Shown here: piece after piece, positions 53,009 through 63,645 of the stretch
Position numbering within the stretch: position 1 is the first letter of the stretch
How the letters are laid out: each line of letters begins with the position of its first letter
Source: Actinomycetota bacterium
GTDB lineage: Bacteria; Actinomycetota; Acidimicrobiia; Acidimicrobiales; JAJPHE01
Assembly: GCA_021325435.1 (NCBI GenBank)
Contig: JAJPHE010000129.1
Coordinates: forward strand, 1 to 64,000
Direction: 5' to 3'
Length of the DNA stretch: 64,000 bases
Program-made: the position numbers and the translations under genes
The notes under the pieces: model-generated
Told to the model about the DNA's origin: nothing
Seen by the model: the letters and a program-made list of their open reading frames with translations, nothing else
The model's database searches: none

Positions 53009-53623
53009 TCAGCTCCGGTAGCGCCCCCGGTGGATCACCTCGCCCTCGGGCCGGCGCCCCCGGGCCAGCGAGGGGGAGGGCTTGTCGGGTGCGGGCCACC
53101 CGATGAGCAGGGCGCCGATGGGGCGCAACCCTTCGGGCACGCCGAGCTGGGCCAGCAGCTCCTGTTCGCCCCGGAATATCCCCATGAACAACGCACCGAG
53201 GCCGGCGTCGACCACGGCCAGCAGCATGGCCATGACCGAGAAAGCGGCGTCCACGTACCAGTAGGGGACCGGCCACGCCCCGACCTCGTGCAGGCCGGAC
53301 CCGGCCTTGTCCGGCTCGGAGTAGCGCCGCACGTAGGCGCCGGGGCCGGCCAGGGGGAGCACGACGACAGGCGCCCGCTTGAGCCCGGCGTGATCCGGAT
53401 TGCGCTCCCACCACTCGGGCGTGGTGGTCGCGCCCCAGTAGACGCCGGTCTCCTGGGCCCCCTCGAGCACCAGTAACTCGGCGCCCTGCGAGTAGCCGGC
53501 TGAGGGTGCCCGGCGGCCGGCGTCGAGGACCCGCTGGACGAGGTCGGCCGGCACCGGGCGAGCCTCGAAGTTGCGGACCATTCGTCGCTGGCGCAGGACC
53601 TCGGACAGCTCCACCAAGGCCAA
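53009..53623 (-). CDS. Nitroreductase family protein
   Basis: A 204-residue FMN-dependent nitroreductase-fold protein with RQRRMVRNFEARPVPADLVQRVLDAGRRAPSAG at the N-terminus, and VDAAFSVMAMLLAVVDAGLGALFMGIF and PIGALLIGWP later. It differs from the copy at 17533. Start is TTG 53623 or GTG 53614. Substrate unknown. Tail to tail with the sirtuin gene. Confidence 0.83.
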   Translation of the reverse strand: MALVELSEVLRQRRMVRNFEARPVPADLVQRVLDAGRRAPSAGYSQGAELLVLEGAQETGVYWGATTTPEWWERNPDHAGLKRAPVVVLPLAGPGAYVRRYSEPDKAGSGLHEVGAWPVPYWYVDAAFSVMAMLLAVVDAGLGALFMGIFRGEQELLAQLGVPEGLRPIGALLIGWPAPDKPSPSLARGRRPEGEVIHRGRYRS

Positions 53624-53741
53624 GGTAGGCGCCGGACCCGCCGGTCGAGCGGGGAGGGGCTACCGAGGGGCGGGAATGTTGACCTGTCGGGTAGGGTTTA
53701 GGGAGTAGTACGCCCTCGTCCGACATGGAAGGCGATGCACC

Positions 53742-54926
53742 TTGCCCAGTTTCAGAGAGCTGCTGGCCGCCGCCAAGAGCGAGATCCGTGAGGTCGACAC
53801 CGCCGAGGCCGAGCGCCTCATCGACGATGGTGCCCTGATCCTCGATGTCCGCGAACCCGACGAGTACGAGCAGGGCGCCATCCCCGAGGCCGTCCACATC
53901 CCCCGGGGCAACCTCGAGACCCAGGTCGAGGGCAAGATCGTCCAGCGCGACAAGCCGTTGGTCGTGTACTGCGCCGGGGGCGTCCGCTCGGCTTTCGCCG
54001 CCAAGACCCTCGGCGATCTCGGCTACGGCGACGTCGTGTCGATGGTCGGGGGGTTCAACAAGTGGAAGGACGAGGGGCGGAGGTGGTCAGCCCCTCGGGC
54101 TCTGTCCGCCGACCAGCGCAACCGTTACCACCGCCATCTGCTCCTTCCCGAGGTGGGGGAGGCAGGACAGCAGAAGCTGCTCGACTCGAAGGTGCTCCTA
54201 CTCGGGGCGGGCGGCCTCGGCTCGCCGTCGGCGCTGTACCTGGCGGCCGCCGGGGTGGGGACCATCGGCATCATCGACATGGACGTGGTGGACGCCTCCA
54301 ACCTGCAACGCCAGATCCTCCACAATCTCGACCGGGTGGGGGAGCGCAAGGTCGATTCGGCCAAGAAGACCCTGACGGCGATGAACCCGGACGTGAACGT
54401 GGTCACCTACGACGTCCGCCTCGGGGCCGACAACATCCTCGACATCTTCGACGGCTACGACGTCATCGTGGACGGCACCGACAACTTCCCCACCCGCTAC
54501 CTGGTGAACGACGCCTCGTTGGTGAAGCGGATACCCGTGGTCCACGGATCGATCTTCCGCTTCGAGGGCCAGGCCACCGTGTTCGCCCCGTACGAGGGTC
54601 CCTGCTACCGCTGCATGATCCCCGAGCCGCCCCCGGCCGAGCTCGCCCCCTCCTGCTCGGAGGCCGGAGTGCTCGGCGTGCTGTGCGGCATCGTCGGCAG
54701 CATCCAGGCCATGGAGGCCGTCAAGCTCCTCCTCGGCCTGGGCGATCCCCTCATCGGCCGCCTCCTCGCCTACGACTCCCTCGAGGAGTCGTTCCGGACC
54801 TTCAAGGTGCGCCGCGATCCCAACTGCCCCGCCTGCGGCGAGAACGCCGGTGACATCGTCATCGCCGAGTACGACGCCCTGTGCATGCCTCACCCCAAGG
54901 AGGCGCCGGCCCCGGCCCACGCCTGA
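53742..54926 (+). CDS. moeB: MoeB/ThiF-like adenylyltransferase with N-terminal rhodanese domain
   Basis: A 394-residue protein that activates the C-terminus of a ubiquitin-like sulfur carrier (MoaD, ThiS or CysO) by adenylation. Residues 12-115 are a rhodanese domain with Cys77 in VVYCAGGVRSA. Residues about 122-394 are the E1-like domain: RYHRHLLLPEVGEAGQQKLL, GAGGLGS, DNFPTRYLVND, and zinc cysteines CYRC and CPAC. Most bacterial MoeZ-like proteins carry rhodanese at the C-terminus; here it is N-terminal. TTG 53742 start. No sulfur-carrier gene is adjacent. Confidence 0.9.
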   Translation: MPSFRELLAAAKSEIREVDTAEAERLIDDGALILDVREPDEYEQGAIPEAVHIPRGNLETQVEGKIVQRDKPLVVYCAGGVRSAFAAKTLGDLGYGDVVSMVGGFNKWKDEGRRWSAPRALSADQRNRYHRHLLLPEVGEAGQQKLLDSKVLLLGAGGLGSPSALYLAAAGVGTIGIIDMDVVDASNLQRQILHNLDRVGERKVDSAKKTLTAMNPDVNVVTYDVRLGADNILDIFDGYDVIVDGTDNFPTRYLVNDASLVKRIPVVHGSIFRFEGQATVFAPYEGPCYRCMIPEPPPAELAPSCSEAGVLGVLCGIVGSIQAMEAVKLLLGLGDPLIGRLLAYDSLEESFRTFKVRRDPNCPACGENAGDIVIAEYDALCMPHPKEAPAPAHA

Positions 54927-54988
54927 GCCTGGCTTCCACCTGGGCCGCCGGTAGGCGCCGGCCCCGCCCACCTCAATAACCTTCGGGC

Positions 54989-56572
<1,584 letters not shown>

Positions 56573-56575
56573 CGG

Positions 56576-57937
56576 GTGCCCGTCCGCTTCACGATCATCG
56601 GAGGGGGGCCGGCGGGCACCCAGGCCGCCACCTACGCCGCCCGCCTCGGCGCCGAGGTCACCCTGGTGGAGTCGGACCTGGTGGGGGGAGCGGCGAACCT
56701 GCTCGACTGCATCCCGTCGAAGGCGATGATCGCCACCGGCGGGTTCGTGTCGCACCTCAGCCGGGCGGAGCGCATGGGCCTGTCGGCCCTCGAGCCCCAT
56801 CTCGACTTCGACGCCGTGCGCCGGCGCATCGAGTCGATCACCGGTCACCTCGAAGCCTCCCTGCACCAGCTGTTGGTGAGCCAAGGGGTGACCGTCGTCG
56901 AAGGTCGGGGCCGTCTCGCCGGGCCGCACCGGGTGGTCGCCCAGACCGGCCAGGGCCAGGTGGAGATCGAGGCCGACGCCGTGCTCGTTTCGACCGGCAG
57001 CAGCCCCCGGGTGCCGGACTGGTGCGATCCCGACGGCCAGCGGGTGCTGCTGACCCGCCACGCCTACCCACCGGGCGAACTCCCCGAGCATCTGGTGGTG
57101 GTGGGGTCCGGCGTCACGGGCGTGGAGTTCGTCCACATGTTCCGCTCCCTCGGGTCACGGGTGAGCCTCCTCGTCAGCCGTCAGCAGGTTCTGCCGGGCA
57201 AGGACCCCGAGGTCGCCGCCGCCCTCGAGGAGGACTTCCTGCGCAGAGGCGTCCTGCTCTACAAAGGGGCCCGTGCCGTGGGCGTCGACCGGTCGTCCTC
57301 CGGCGTGTTAGTGCGTTGCGCCGACGGGCGCGAGGTGACGGGCTCCCACGCCCTGCTGGCCATCGGCTCGGTGCCCAACTCGGCCGGCTTGGGCTTGGAG
57401 TCGGCTGGCGTGCAGATCGACTCCTCCGGCTACATCCCGGTCAACCAGCACTGCCAGTCGAACGTGGACCACGTCTACGCGGCCGGGGACGTGTCGGGCC
57501 GGCTGCCCCTCGCCTCGGTGGCCCACATGCAGGGCCGTAAGGTCGCCGAGCACGTGATGGGGCTCCACACCCGGGCCCACCGCCACCTCGACTACGACAA
57601 GGCGGCCAGCGCCATCTTCACCGAGCCGGAGATCGCCGACGTCGGGCTGGCCGAGGCGGAAGCCTTCGCCCTCGGCCGCAAGATCCGGGTCACCAAGGTG
57701 CCCTTCGCCGCCAGCGCCCGGGCCCTGATCGACGGCGACCCCCGCGGCTTCGTCAAGATCGTGTCCGACCCAGCCACCGGCGTCGTCCTCGGCGGGTCGA
57801 TCGTCGGCGCCAGCGCCTCCGAGCTGATCTCCGTGATCGCCCTGGCGGTGACGGCGCACCTCAAGGTGACCGACATCGTCGAGAGCCTGCTGGTCCACCC
57901 CGCCCTGGCCGAGGCGCTGGCCGAGGCGGCCGAGTAG
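56576..57937 (+). CDS. LpdA-like NAD(P)H-quinone flavoprotein reductase
   Basis: A 453-residue flavoprotein of the disulfide-reductase fold. FTIIGGGPAGTQAATYAA binds FAD and VVVGSGVTGVEFVHMFRSLG binds the pyridine nucleotide. At the redox site the first cysteine is Ala40 (GGAANLLDCIPSK), only Cys45 remains, and no C-terminal His-Glu pair is seen. Thus it is not a lipoamide dehydrogenase; it fits the mycobacterial LpdA group that reduces quinones. GTG 56576 begins four bases after the mutase stop. Confidence 0.83.
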   Translation: MPVRFTIIGGGPAGTQAATYAARLGAEVTLVESDLVGGAANLLDCIPSKAMIATGGFVSHLSRAERMGLSALEPHLDFDAVRRRIESITGHLEASLHQLLVSQGVTVVEGRGRLAGPHRVVAQTGQGQVEIEADAVLVSTGSSPRVPDWCDPDGQRVLLTRHAYPPGELPEHLVVVGSGVTGVEFVHMFRSLGSRVSLLVSRQQVLPGKDPEVAAALEEDFLRRGVLLYKGARAVGVDRSSSGVLVRCADGREVTGSHALLAIGSVPNSAGLGLESAGVQIDSSGYIPVNQHCQSNVDHVYAAGDVSGRLPLASVAHMQGRKVAEHVMGLHTRAHRHLDYDKAASAIFTEPEIADVGLAEAEAFALGRKIRVTKVPFAASARALIDGDPRGFVKIVSDPATGVVLGGSIVGASASELISVIALAVTAHLKVTDIVESLLVHPALAEALAEAAE

Positions 57938-57941
57938 GCGC

Positions 57942-59123
57942 TCAGCGGCTGCCGACGCCCTCCATCAGGCGGCGGCGCTCGTCGTCGTCGCTGGCGATGT
58001 CCGCCACCGTCCAGGCCATGCCGACCGCCCCGTCGACGATGGCCCGGTCGGCGGCCGCCGTGACGCACGCCGCGGTGAACTCGGGCTGGTGGTTGACGGC
58101 CGGCAGGGAGTCGATGCCCAGCATGGGGTGGATGGCCGGGATGGCGAGGGACACGTTGGCCATGTCGGTGGAGCCGCCCCCCATGGCGTCGGTCCGCTCC
58201 GACAGACGCCGACCGAGGGCCGCCGAGTTGCGGGCGTAGGTCTCGAGGAGGCGGCGGTCGGGGTCGAACTCGGAGTAGACGGGGCTCATGTGCTCGACGT
58301 CGACGGTGCAGCCGGTCGCTACCGCCCCGGCTTCGAAGCACCGCATCACCTTGGGTTCGAACTCGCGCAGCTCCTCGAGGGTGGAGGAGCGCAGGTAGTA
58401 CTTGGCCGTCGTGTGGGCCGGAACGATGTTGGGCGCCTCGCCTCCCTTGGTGACGATGCCGTGGACCTGGTTGCGGTCGCGGAAGTGCTGGCGCAGCAGT
58501 CCGATCGCCACCTGGGCGACGGTCAGGGCGTCGGCCGCGTTCACGCCCCGCTCGGGGAAGGCCGAGGCGTGGGCCTCCTTGCCTCGGTAGTGAACATCGA
58601 CGTGGTCCACGGCCAGACAGTCCATCTGCACCAGGTCGGCGGGGGCCGGGTGCACCATCATCGCCGCGTGGACGCCGTCGAACACGCCCCGCTCGAGCAT
58701 GATGATCTTGCCCCCGCCGCCCTCCTCGGCCGGGGTGCCGAAGACCTTGACGGTGATACCGAGGTCGTCGGCCAGCGGCGCCAGGGCCATCCCCGCCCCG
58801 ACGGCGGCGGCGGCGATGACGTTGTGCCCGCAGGCGTGGCCGATGCCGGGCAGGGCGTCGTACTCGGCGCAGATGCCGACGGTGAGGGGCCCGGCTCCGG
58901 CGGTGGCGACGAAGGCGGTCGCCAGGTCGGCCACGCCCGACTCGACCTCGAAGCCGGCGCCGGCCAGCGCCTCAGCCACCCAAGCCGACGACCGCACCTC
59001 CTCGAAGGCCAGCTCCGGGTGGGCGTGGACGGTGTGGCTGAGCTCCACCAGGGAGGCGGTGGCCCGGTCCACCGTCCGGCGGGCGGCCGACTTGAGGGGC
59101 GAGTCGTCGGGGAGGGGGGGCAT
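57942..59123 (-). CDS. M20 family metallopeptidase / amidohydrolase
   Basis: A 393-residue M20 enzyme like aminoacylases and AbgB-type amidohydrolases. Metal-site residues are in GICAEYDALPGIGHACGHNV, FGTPAEEGGGGKI and HPAPAD. The dimerisation-domain sequence KEAHASAFPERGVNAADALT follows. Substrate (N-acyl amino acid or similar) unknown. The ATG at 59123 lies four bases after the carboxylase stop, so they share a transcript. Converges on the LpdA-like gene. Confidence 0.86.
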   Translation of the reverse strand: MPPLPDDSPLKSAARRTVDRATASLVELSHTVHAHPELAFEEVRSSAWVAEALAGAGFEVESGVADLATAFVATAGAGPLTVGICAEYDALPGIGHACGHNVIAAAAVGAGMALAPLADDLGITVKVFGTPAEEGGGGKIIMLERGVFDGVHAAMMVHPAPADLVQMDCLAVDHVDVHYRGKEAHASAFPERGVNAADALTVAQVAIGLLRQHFRDRNQVHGIVTKGGEAPNIVPAHTTAKYYLRSSTLEELREFEPKVMRCFEAGAVATGCTVDVEHMSPVYSEFDPDRRLLETYARNSAALGRRLSERTDAMGGGSTDMANVSLAIPAIHPMLGIDSLPAVNHQPEFTAACVTAAADRAIVDGAVGMAWTVADIASDDDERRRLMEGVGSR

Positions 59124-59127
59124 GGCC

Positions 59128-60912
59128 CTATTCGATCATGGCCACGACGTCGCCGGCGCCGACAGTGTCGCCCGGCTTCACCCGGATCTCCTTGACCGTG
59201 CCGGCGGCCTCGGCGTTGATGTTGTTCTCCATCTTCATCGCCTCCAGCACGCAGACGGCCTGGCCGATCTCCACCGACTCGCCTTCGGCCACCAGGACCT
59301 TGACGATGGTGCCCTGCATGGGGACCGTCACCTGCCCGCTGCCGGCGCCGCCGCCGTGGCCCCCGGCTCCTCCCCGGGGCCGGCGGGGCGCGGTCGCCTG
59401 GCGCCCGGCTCCGGGGGCGGCGGCGACCACCGGGCCGAGGTCGGGCACCCACAGCTTCACCTTGTAACGACGGCCGTCGACCTCGGCGTCGACCTCGCGC
59501 AGCACCCGGTTCTCCCCCTCGGGAGGCTCGGGCGCCCCTTCGGTCGCCTTGGCCTTCGACTCCACCTGAGAGAGGTCGAGGCGCTCCTCGACCCAGCGGG
59601 TGGAGTGCTCGCCGGAGACGAAGTCGGGGTGGGACAGGATCGCCTGGTGGGCCGGGATGGTGGTGGCCACCCCCTCCACCTCCATCTCCGCCAGGGCCCT
59701 CAGCATCCGCCGGCGGGCGTGCTCACGGTCCGAGCCCCACACGACCAGCTTGGCGATGAGGTTGTCGTAGTACTGGCTGACGGTGTCGCCGTCGTCGTAG
59801 CCAGCGTCGGTGCGCACGCCGAAGCCGTCGGGCCGGCGGAAACGGGTGATCGTTCCGGGGGCGGGTAGGAAGCGGCCCTTGGCCGGGTTCTCGGCGTTGA
59901 TCCGGCACTCGATGGCGTGCCCCCGCCGCTCGATGTCCTCCTGGTTGAAACCGAGGGGCTCTCCGGCGGCGATGCGCAGCTGCAGCTCGACCAGGTCCAT
60001 ACCGACGACCATCTCGGTGACCGGGTGCTCGACCTGCAGCCGGGTGTTCATCTCGAGGAAGTAGAAGTCGCCGTCCTGGTAGAGGAACTCGACCGTTCCG
60101 GCGTTGACGTAGCCGCAGGCCTTGGCCACCTTGACCGCCGCCTCGCCCATGGCCCGGCGGATGTCGTCGGGGAAGTTGGGCGCCGGGCTCTCCTCGACCA
60201 ACTTCTGGTGCCGGCGCTGGGCCGAGCAGTCGCGCTCGCCGAGCCAGACGGTGTTTCCCTGGGTGTCGGCGAAGACCTGCATCTCGATGTGGCGGGGCCA
60301 GGACAGGTAGCGCTCGAGGTAGACCTCGGGCCGGCCGAAGTAGGCCTGGGCCTCGCGCTGGGCCGACTCGAGGGCGGCGGGGGCGTCGGCGGCGGCGTTG
60401 ACCACCTTCATCCCCCGGCCGCCGCCGCCGAAGGCGGCCTTGATGGCCACCGGCCAGCCGTGCTCCTCGCCGAAGGCAACGACCTCGGAGGCGTCCTGCA
60501 GGGGATCGGAGCGGCCCGGCACGCCCGACACGCCGGCGCGCTCGGCGGCGTGGCGCGAACTGATCTTGTCGCCCATCACCTCCATGGCCTCGGGCGGGGG
60601 GCCGACGAAGGTGATCCCCTCTCCCGTGATGGCCCGGGCGAAGTCGGCGTTCTCCGAGAAGAACCCGTAGCCGGGGTGCACGGCATCGGCACCGCTCTTG
60701 GCGATGGCATCCAGGATGGCCTGGGTGTTCAGGTAGCTCTCCGCCGCCGTCTGGCCGCCGAGGGCGAACGCTTCGTCAGCCAGCCGGACGTGCAGGGCCT
60801 CGCGGTCGAGCTCGGAGTAGACGGCAACCGTGGCGATCCCGAGCTCGCGACAGGTGCGGATGACCCGGACCGCGATCTCCCCCCGGTTGGCGATGAGCAC
60901 CTTCTGCAGCAC
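59128..60912 (-). CDS. Acyl-CoA carboxylase alpha chain (biotin carboxylase plus BCCP)
   Basis: A 594-residue biotin-dependent subunit. The biotin carboxylase part (about 1-450) has [32 protein letters not shown] and [17 protein letters not shown] glycine-, alanine-rich hinge leads to a biotinyl domain with Lys560 in EAMKMEN. Partner beta chains for acetyl-CoA or propionyl-CoA are outside the window, so the acyl substrate cannot be told. birA lies divergently 38 bases away. Confidence 0.94.
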   Translation of the reverse strand: MLQKVLIANRGEIAVRVIRTCRELGIATVAVYSELDREALHVRLADEAFALGGQTAAESYLNTQAILDAIAKSGADAVHPGYGFFSENADFARAITGEGITFVGPPPEAMEVMGDKISSRHAAERAGVSGVPGRSDPLQDASEVVAFGEEHGWPVAIKAAFGGGGRGMKVVNAAADAPAALESAQREAQAYFGRPEVYLERYLSWPRHIEMQVFADTQGNTVWLGERDCSAQRRHQKLVEESPAPNFPDDIRRAMGEAAVKVAKACGYVNAGTVEFLYQDGDFYFLEMNTRLQVEHPVTEMVVGMDLVELQLRIAAGEPLGFNQEDIERRGHAIECRINAENPAKGRFLPAPGTITRFRRPDGFGVRTDAGYDDGDTVSQYYDNLIAKLVVWGSDREHARRRMLRALAEMEVEGVATTIPAHQAILSHPDFVSGEHSTRWVEERLDLSQVESKAKATEGAPEPPEGENRVLREVDAEVDGRRYKVKLWVPDLGPVVAAAPGAGRQATAPRRPRGGAGGHGGGAGSGQVTVPMQGTIVKVLVAEGESVEIGQAVCVLEAMKMENNINAEAAGTVKEIRVKPGDTVGAGDVVAMIE

Positions 60913-60950
60913 GAGCTTCCTCCCGGACGAGTTCCCATATCGTTACAGCC

Positions 60951-61742
60951 GTGCTCGATGCCGGCGCCAGAACGGCGCTCGCGGCCACCCGCTTCTCGGA
61001 CGTCCGCTGGTTCCCCGAGCTGGATTCCACCAACCGGTACCTGCTGCAGGAGGCCCGGTCGGGTGCGTCCGAGGGGCTGGTGGCGGTGGCCGACCACCAG
61101 AGCGCCGGGCGGGGCCGCCTGGGCCGGGTCTGGGTGGCCCCTCCGGGGGCGTCCCTGCTCCTGTCGGTCCTGTTCCGGCCCCGGCTGGATCCCGAGCGGC
61201 TGCACCTGGTGACGGCGGCGGTGGCCCTGGCGGCCGCCGACGCCTGTCGTGACGAGGCGGGGGTGGCGGCTGACCTCAAGTGGCCCAACGACCTGATGGC
61301 CGACGGCCGCAAGCTGGCCGGCGTTCTGGCCGAGGCGGACCTCGCCGGCGGCTCCGACCGGGCCACGGCCGTGGTGGTCGGCATCGGCATCAACGTCAAC
61401 TGGCCGGAGCCGCTGCCCGAGGAGCTGGCCAGCATCGCCGTCTCCCTGAACCGACTCGCCGGTAGGACCGTGGACCGGGCCGCCCTCCTCGTCGGCCTGC
61501 TGCGGTCCCTCGACCGTCGTTACACCAGCCTCGGAGAGGACGGGGGGCGGCAGGTGGCCGCCGAGTACCGGGCACGGTGCGCCACCGTCGGCCAGCTGGT
61601 CAGGGTGGAGCTGGCCGACGAGACGTTCACCGGTCGGGCGATGGACGTGAGCGACGAAGGCCATCTCCTCGTCGACGTGGGCGCCTGCACCCGGACCGTC
61701 AGCGCCGGGGACGTCGTCCACCTCCGCCCCCAGGGAGGCTGA
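60951..61742 (+). CDS. birA: Biotin-protein ligase, monofunctional
   Basis: A 263-residue ligase that activates biotin and attaches it to carrier domains such as that of the neighbouring carboxylase. It has LDSTNRYLL, AGRGRLGRVWVAP and KWPNDLMADGRKLAGVL. There is no N-terminal helix-turn-helix, so it should not act as a repressor. GTG 60951; TATCGT lies seven bases upstream, suggesting a leaderless transcript. Confidence 0.93.
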   Translation: MLDAGARTALAATRFSDVRWFPELDSTNRYLLQEARSGASEGLVAVADHQSAGRGRLGRVWVAPPGASLLLSVLFRPRLDPERLHLVTAAVALAAADACRDEAGVAADLKWPNDLMADGRKLAGVLAEADLAGGSDRATAVVVGIGINVNWPEPLPEELASIAVSLNRLAGRTVDRAALLVGLLRSLDRRYTSLGEDGGRQVAAEYRARCATVGQLVRVELADETFTGRAMDVSDEGHLLVDVGACTRTVSAGDVVHLRPQGG

Positions 61743-61786
61743 GGGCCGTCAGGGGCCTCCACATCGGCTTCCCGTAGCCTGGTCCC

Positions 61787-62791
61787 GTGCGACTACTCGT
61801 GACGGGCGGGGCCGGGTTCATCGGCTCGAACTTCGTTCGCTACTGGCTCGACCAGCACCCCGACGACCTGGTCGTCGCCTACGACGCCCTCACCTACGCC
61901 GGGGACCGCCGCAACCTGGCCGACCTCGAGGATCGGGTCACCCTCGTCGAGGCCAACGTCTGCGACGGGGCCGCCGCCGTCGCCACCCTCGAGGACCACT
62001 CGATCGACGTGATCGTCCACTTCGCCGCCGAGTCGCACAACAGCCTGGCCGTCATCGACCCCGGCCGGTTCTTCCGCACCAACGTCATCGGCACCCAGAC
62101 CATGCTCGACGCCGCCCGCCGGGTGGGCGTGGAGCGCTTCCACCACATCTCCACCTGCGAGGTCTACGGAGATCTGCCCCTGGACTCCGACGAGGCCTTC
62201 GTCGAGGACTCCCCGTACCGACCCCGCACCCCCTACAACGCGTCGAAGGCGGGCGCCGACCACGCCGTGCGGGCCTATCACGAGACCTACGGGCTGCCGG
62301 TGACGATCACCAACTGCTCGAACAACTACGGGCCGTTCCAGTTCCCCGAGAAGCTGGTCCCTCTCTTCACCACCCTGGCCCTCGACGACGACCCGCTGCC
62401 GCTCTACGAGTCGAGCGACAACCGCCGCGAGTGGCTGCACGTGCTCGATCACTGCCGGGCCATCGACGCCGTGCTCTCCCGCGGTCGGGTGGGGGAGACC
62501 TACCTGGTGGGCAGCGGGTTCGAGGCCAGCATCGAGGAGGTGGCGGACTCGATCCTCTCCCTGCTGGGCAAGCCATCGTCGCTCAAGAGCTACGTGCCCG
62601 ACCGGCCCGGACACGACCGCCGCTACCTCCTCGACTCCACCAAATTGCGCAAAGAGCTCGGATGGGAGCCGACGATCGGCTTCGAGGAAGGACTGGCCGA
62701 CACCGTCACCTGGTACGTCGGCAACCGGTCCTGGTGGGAGCCCCTCCGCGGCCGGGCCCCGGTGACGGAGGAGACGGCGTGGGCCGGCTGA
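61787..62791 (+). CDS. rfbB: dTDP-glucose 4,6-dehydratase-like protein
   Basis: A 334-residue SDR-extended enzyme. GGAGFIGSNFVRYWL binds NAD; the catalytic YNASK has Tyr150 and Lys154; NCSNNYGPFQFPEKLVPLF and the end WEP..GFEEGLADTV are RmlB-like. However the usual catalytic Thr-Asp-Glu reads Thr123-Cys124-Glu125 (ISTCEVYGDL), and HFAAESHNSLAV differs from the usual HVDRS. The reaction may be altered. GTG 61787 follows TAGCCT by six bases. It overlaps rfbD by 13 bases. Confidence 0.83.
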   Translation: MRLLVTGGAGFIGSNFVRYWLDQHPDDLVVAYDALTYAGDRRNLADLEDRVTLVEANVCDGAAAVATLEDHSIDVIVHFAAESHNSLAVIDPGRFFRTNVIGTQTMLDAARRVGVERFHHISTCEVYGDLPLDSDEAFVEDSPYRPRTPYNASKAGADHAVRAYHETYGLPVTITNCSNNYGPFQFPEKLVPLFTTLALDDDPLPLYESSDNRREWLHVLDHCRAIDAVLSRGRVGETYLVGSGFEASIEEVADSILSLLGKPSSLKSYVPDRPGHDRRYLLDSTKLRKELGWEPTIGFEEGLADTVTWYVGNRSWWEPLRGRAPVTEETAWAG

Positions 62792-63645
62792 GCCGGCGAC
62801 CCAGCGTCCTGGTGACCGGTGGCTTCGGCCAGCTCGGCCGCGAGCTGGTGGACCAGCTCCGAGGGCGGGGATATCCGGTGATCGCCGGCGACTCCTCCCA
62901 CCTCGACGTGACCTCGCGGGACCTGGTGGCCGAAGCCGTCGAGGTGGCCCGCCCGGACGTCATCATCCACTCGGCCGCCTGGACCGCCGTCGACGCCTGC
63001 GAGCTGGATCCGGACCGGGCCTACTCCGTCAATGCCATGGGGACCCGCCATGTGGCCGAAGCGGCCCGGCGGGTGGGAGCCCACGTCTGTTACGTCTCGA
63101 CCGACTACGTGTTCGACGGGACGGGGCGGCGTCCGTATACCGAGTGGGACGCCACCAACCCCCTGTCCGTCTACGGGCGCTCCAAGCTCGGCGGAGAGGC
63201 TGAGCTCGAACCCCGGTGGACGGTGGTCCGCACGTCGTGGCTCTTTGGCCGCCACGGGACGAACTTCGTCCGCTCGATCCTCTCCGCCGCCCAGCGGGGA
63301 GCGCCCCTCCGCGTCGTCGACGACCAGCACGGCTGCCCGACCTCGGCCGCCCACCTGGCTGCGACCACCGTCGAGCTCGCCCTCGGGCGACACCCGGGCA
63401 TCCATCACGTCACCAACCGGGGCGCCACCACCTGGTACGGGCTGGCCCGGGCGGTGCTGGCCGCCGCCGGAATGGACGCCGAGCGGGTGGAGCCCATCTC
63501 CACCGCCGAGATGGATCCGCCCCGTCCAGCCCCACGCCCGGCCTACTCGGTGCTCGACAACGCCGCCCTGCGCCTGGCGGGCATTCCGCTGCTGCCCGAC
63601 TGGCACGAACCCGTGGAGGAACTGGTGAAGGATCTGTCGGCATGA
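62779..63645 (+). CDS. rfbD: dTDP-4-dehydrorhamnose reductase
   Basis: A 288-residue RmlD that makes dTDP-rhamnose. It has VLVTGGFGQLGREL, DVIIHSAAWTAVDACELDPDRA, CYVSTDYVFDG and the YGRSKLGGE motif with catalytic Tyr and Lys. The GTG at 62779 follows a GGAGGAGA Shine-Dalgarno sequence and overlaps rfbB. Its stop overlaps the next ATG as ATGA. Together these genes support rhamnose-containing envelope glycans. Confidence 0.9.
   Translation: MGRLSRRPSVLVTGGFGQLGRELVDQLRGRGYPVIAGDSSHLDVTSRDLVAEAVEVARPDVIIHSAAWTAVDACELDPDRAYSVNAMGTRHVAEAARRVGAHVCYVSTDYVFDGTGRRPYTEWDATNPLSVYGRSKLGGEAELEPRWTVVRTSWLFGRHGTNFVRSILSAAQRGAPLRVVDDQHGCPTSAAHLAATTVELALGRHPGIHHVTNRGATTWYGLARAVLAAAGMDAERVEPISTAEMDPPRPAPRPAYSVLDNAALRLAGIPLLPDWHEPVEELVKDLSA

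Noticed and set aside
56690-56715. The flavoprotein at 56576 as a second dihydrolipoyl dehydrogenase
   Set aside because: The first redox cysteine is replaced by alanine and the C-terminal His-Glu pair is missing, which fits the known LpdA-type quinone reductases instead.
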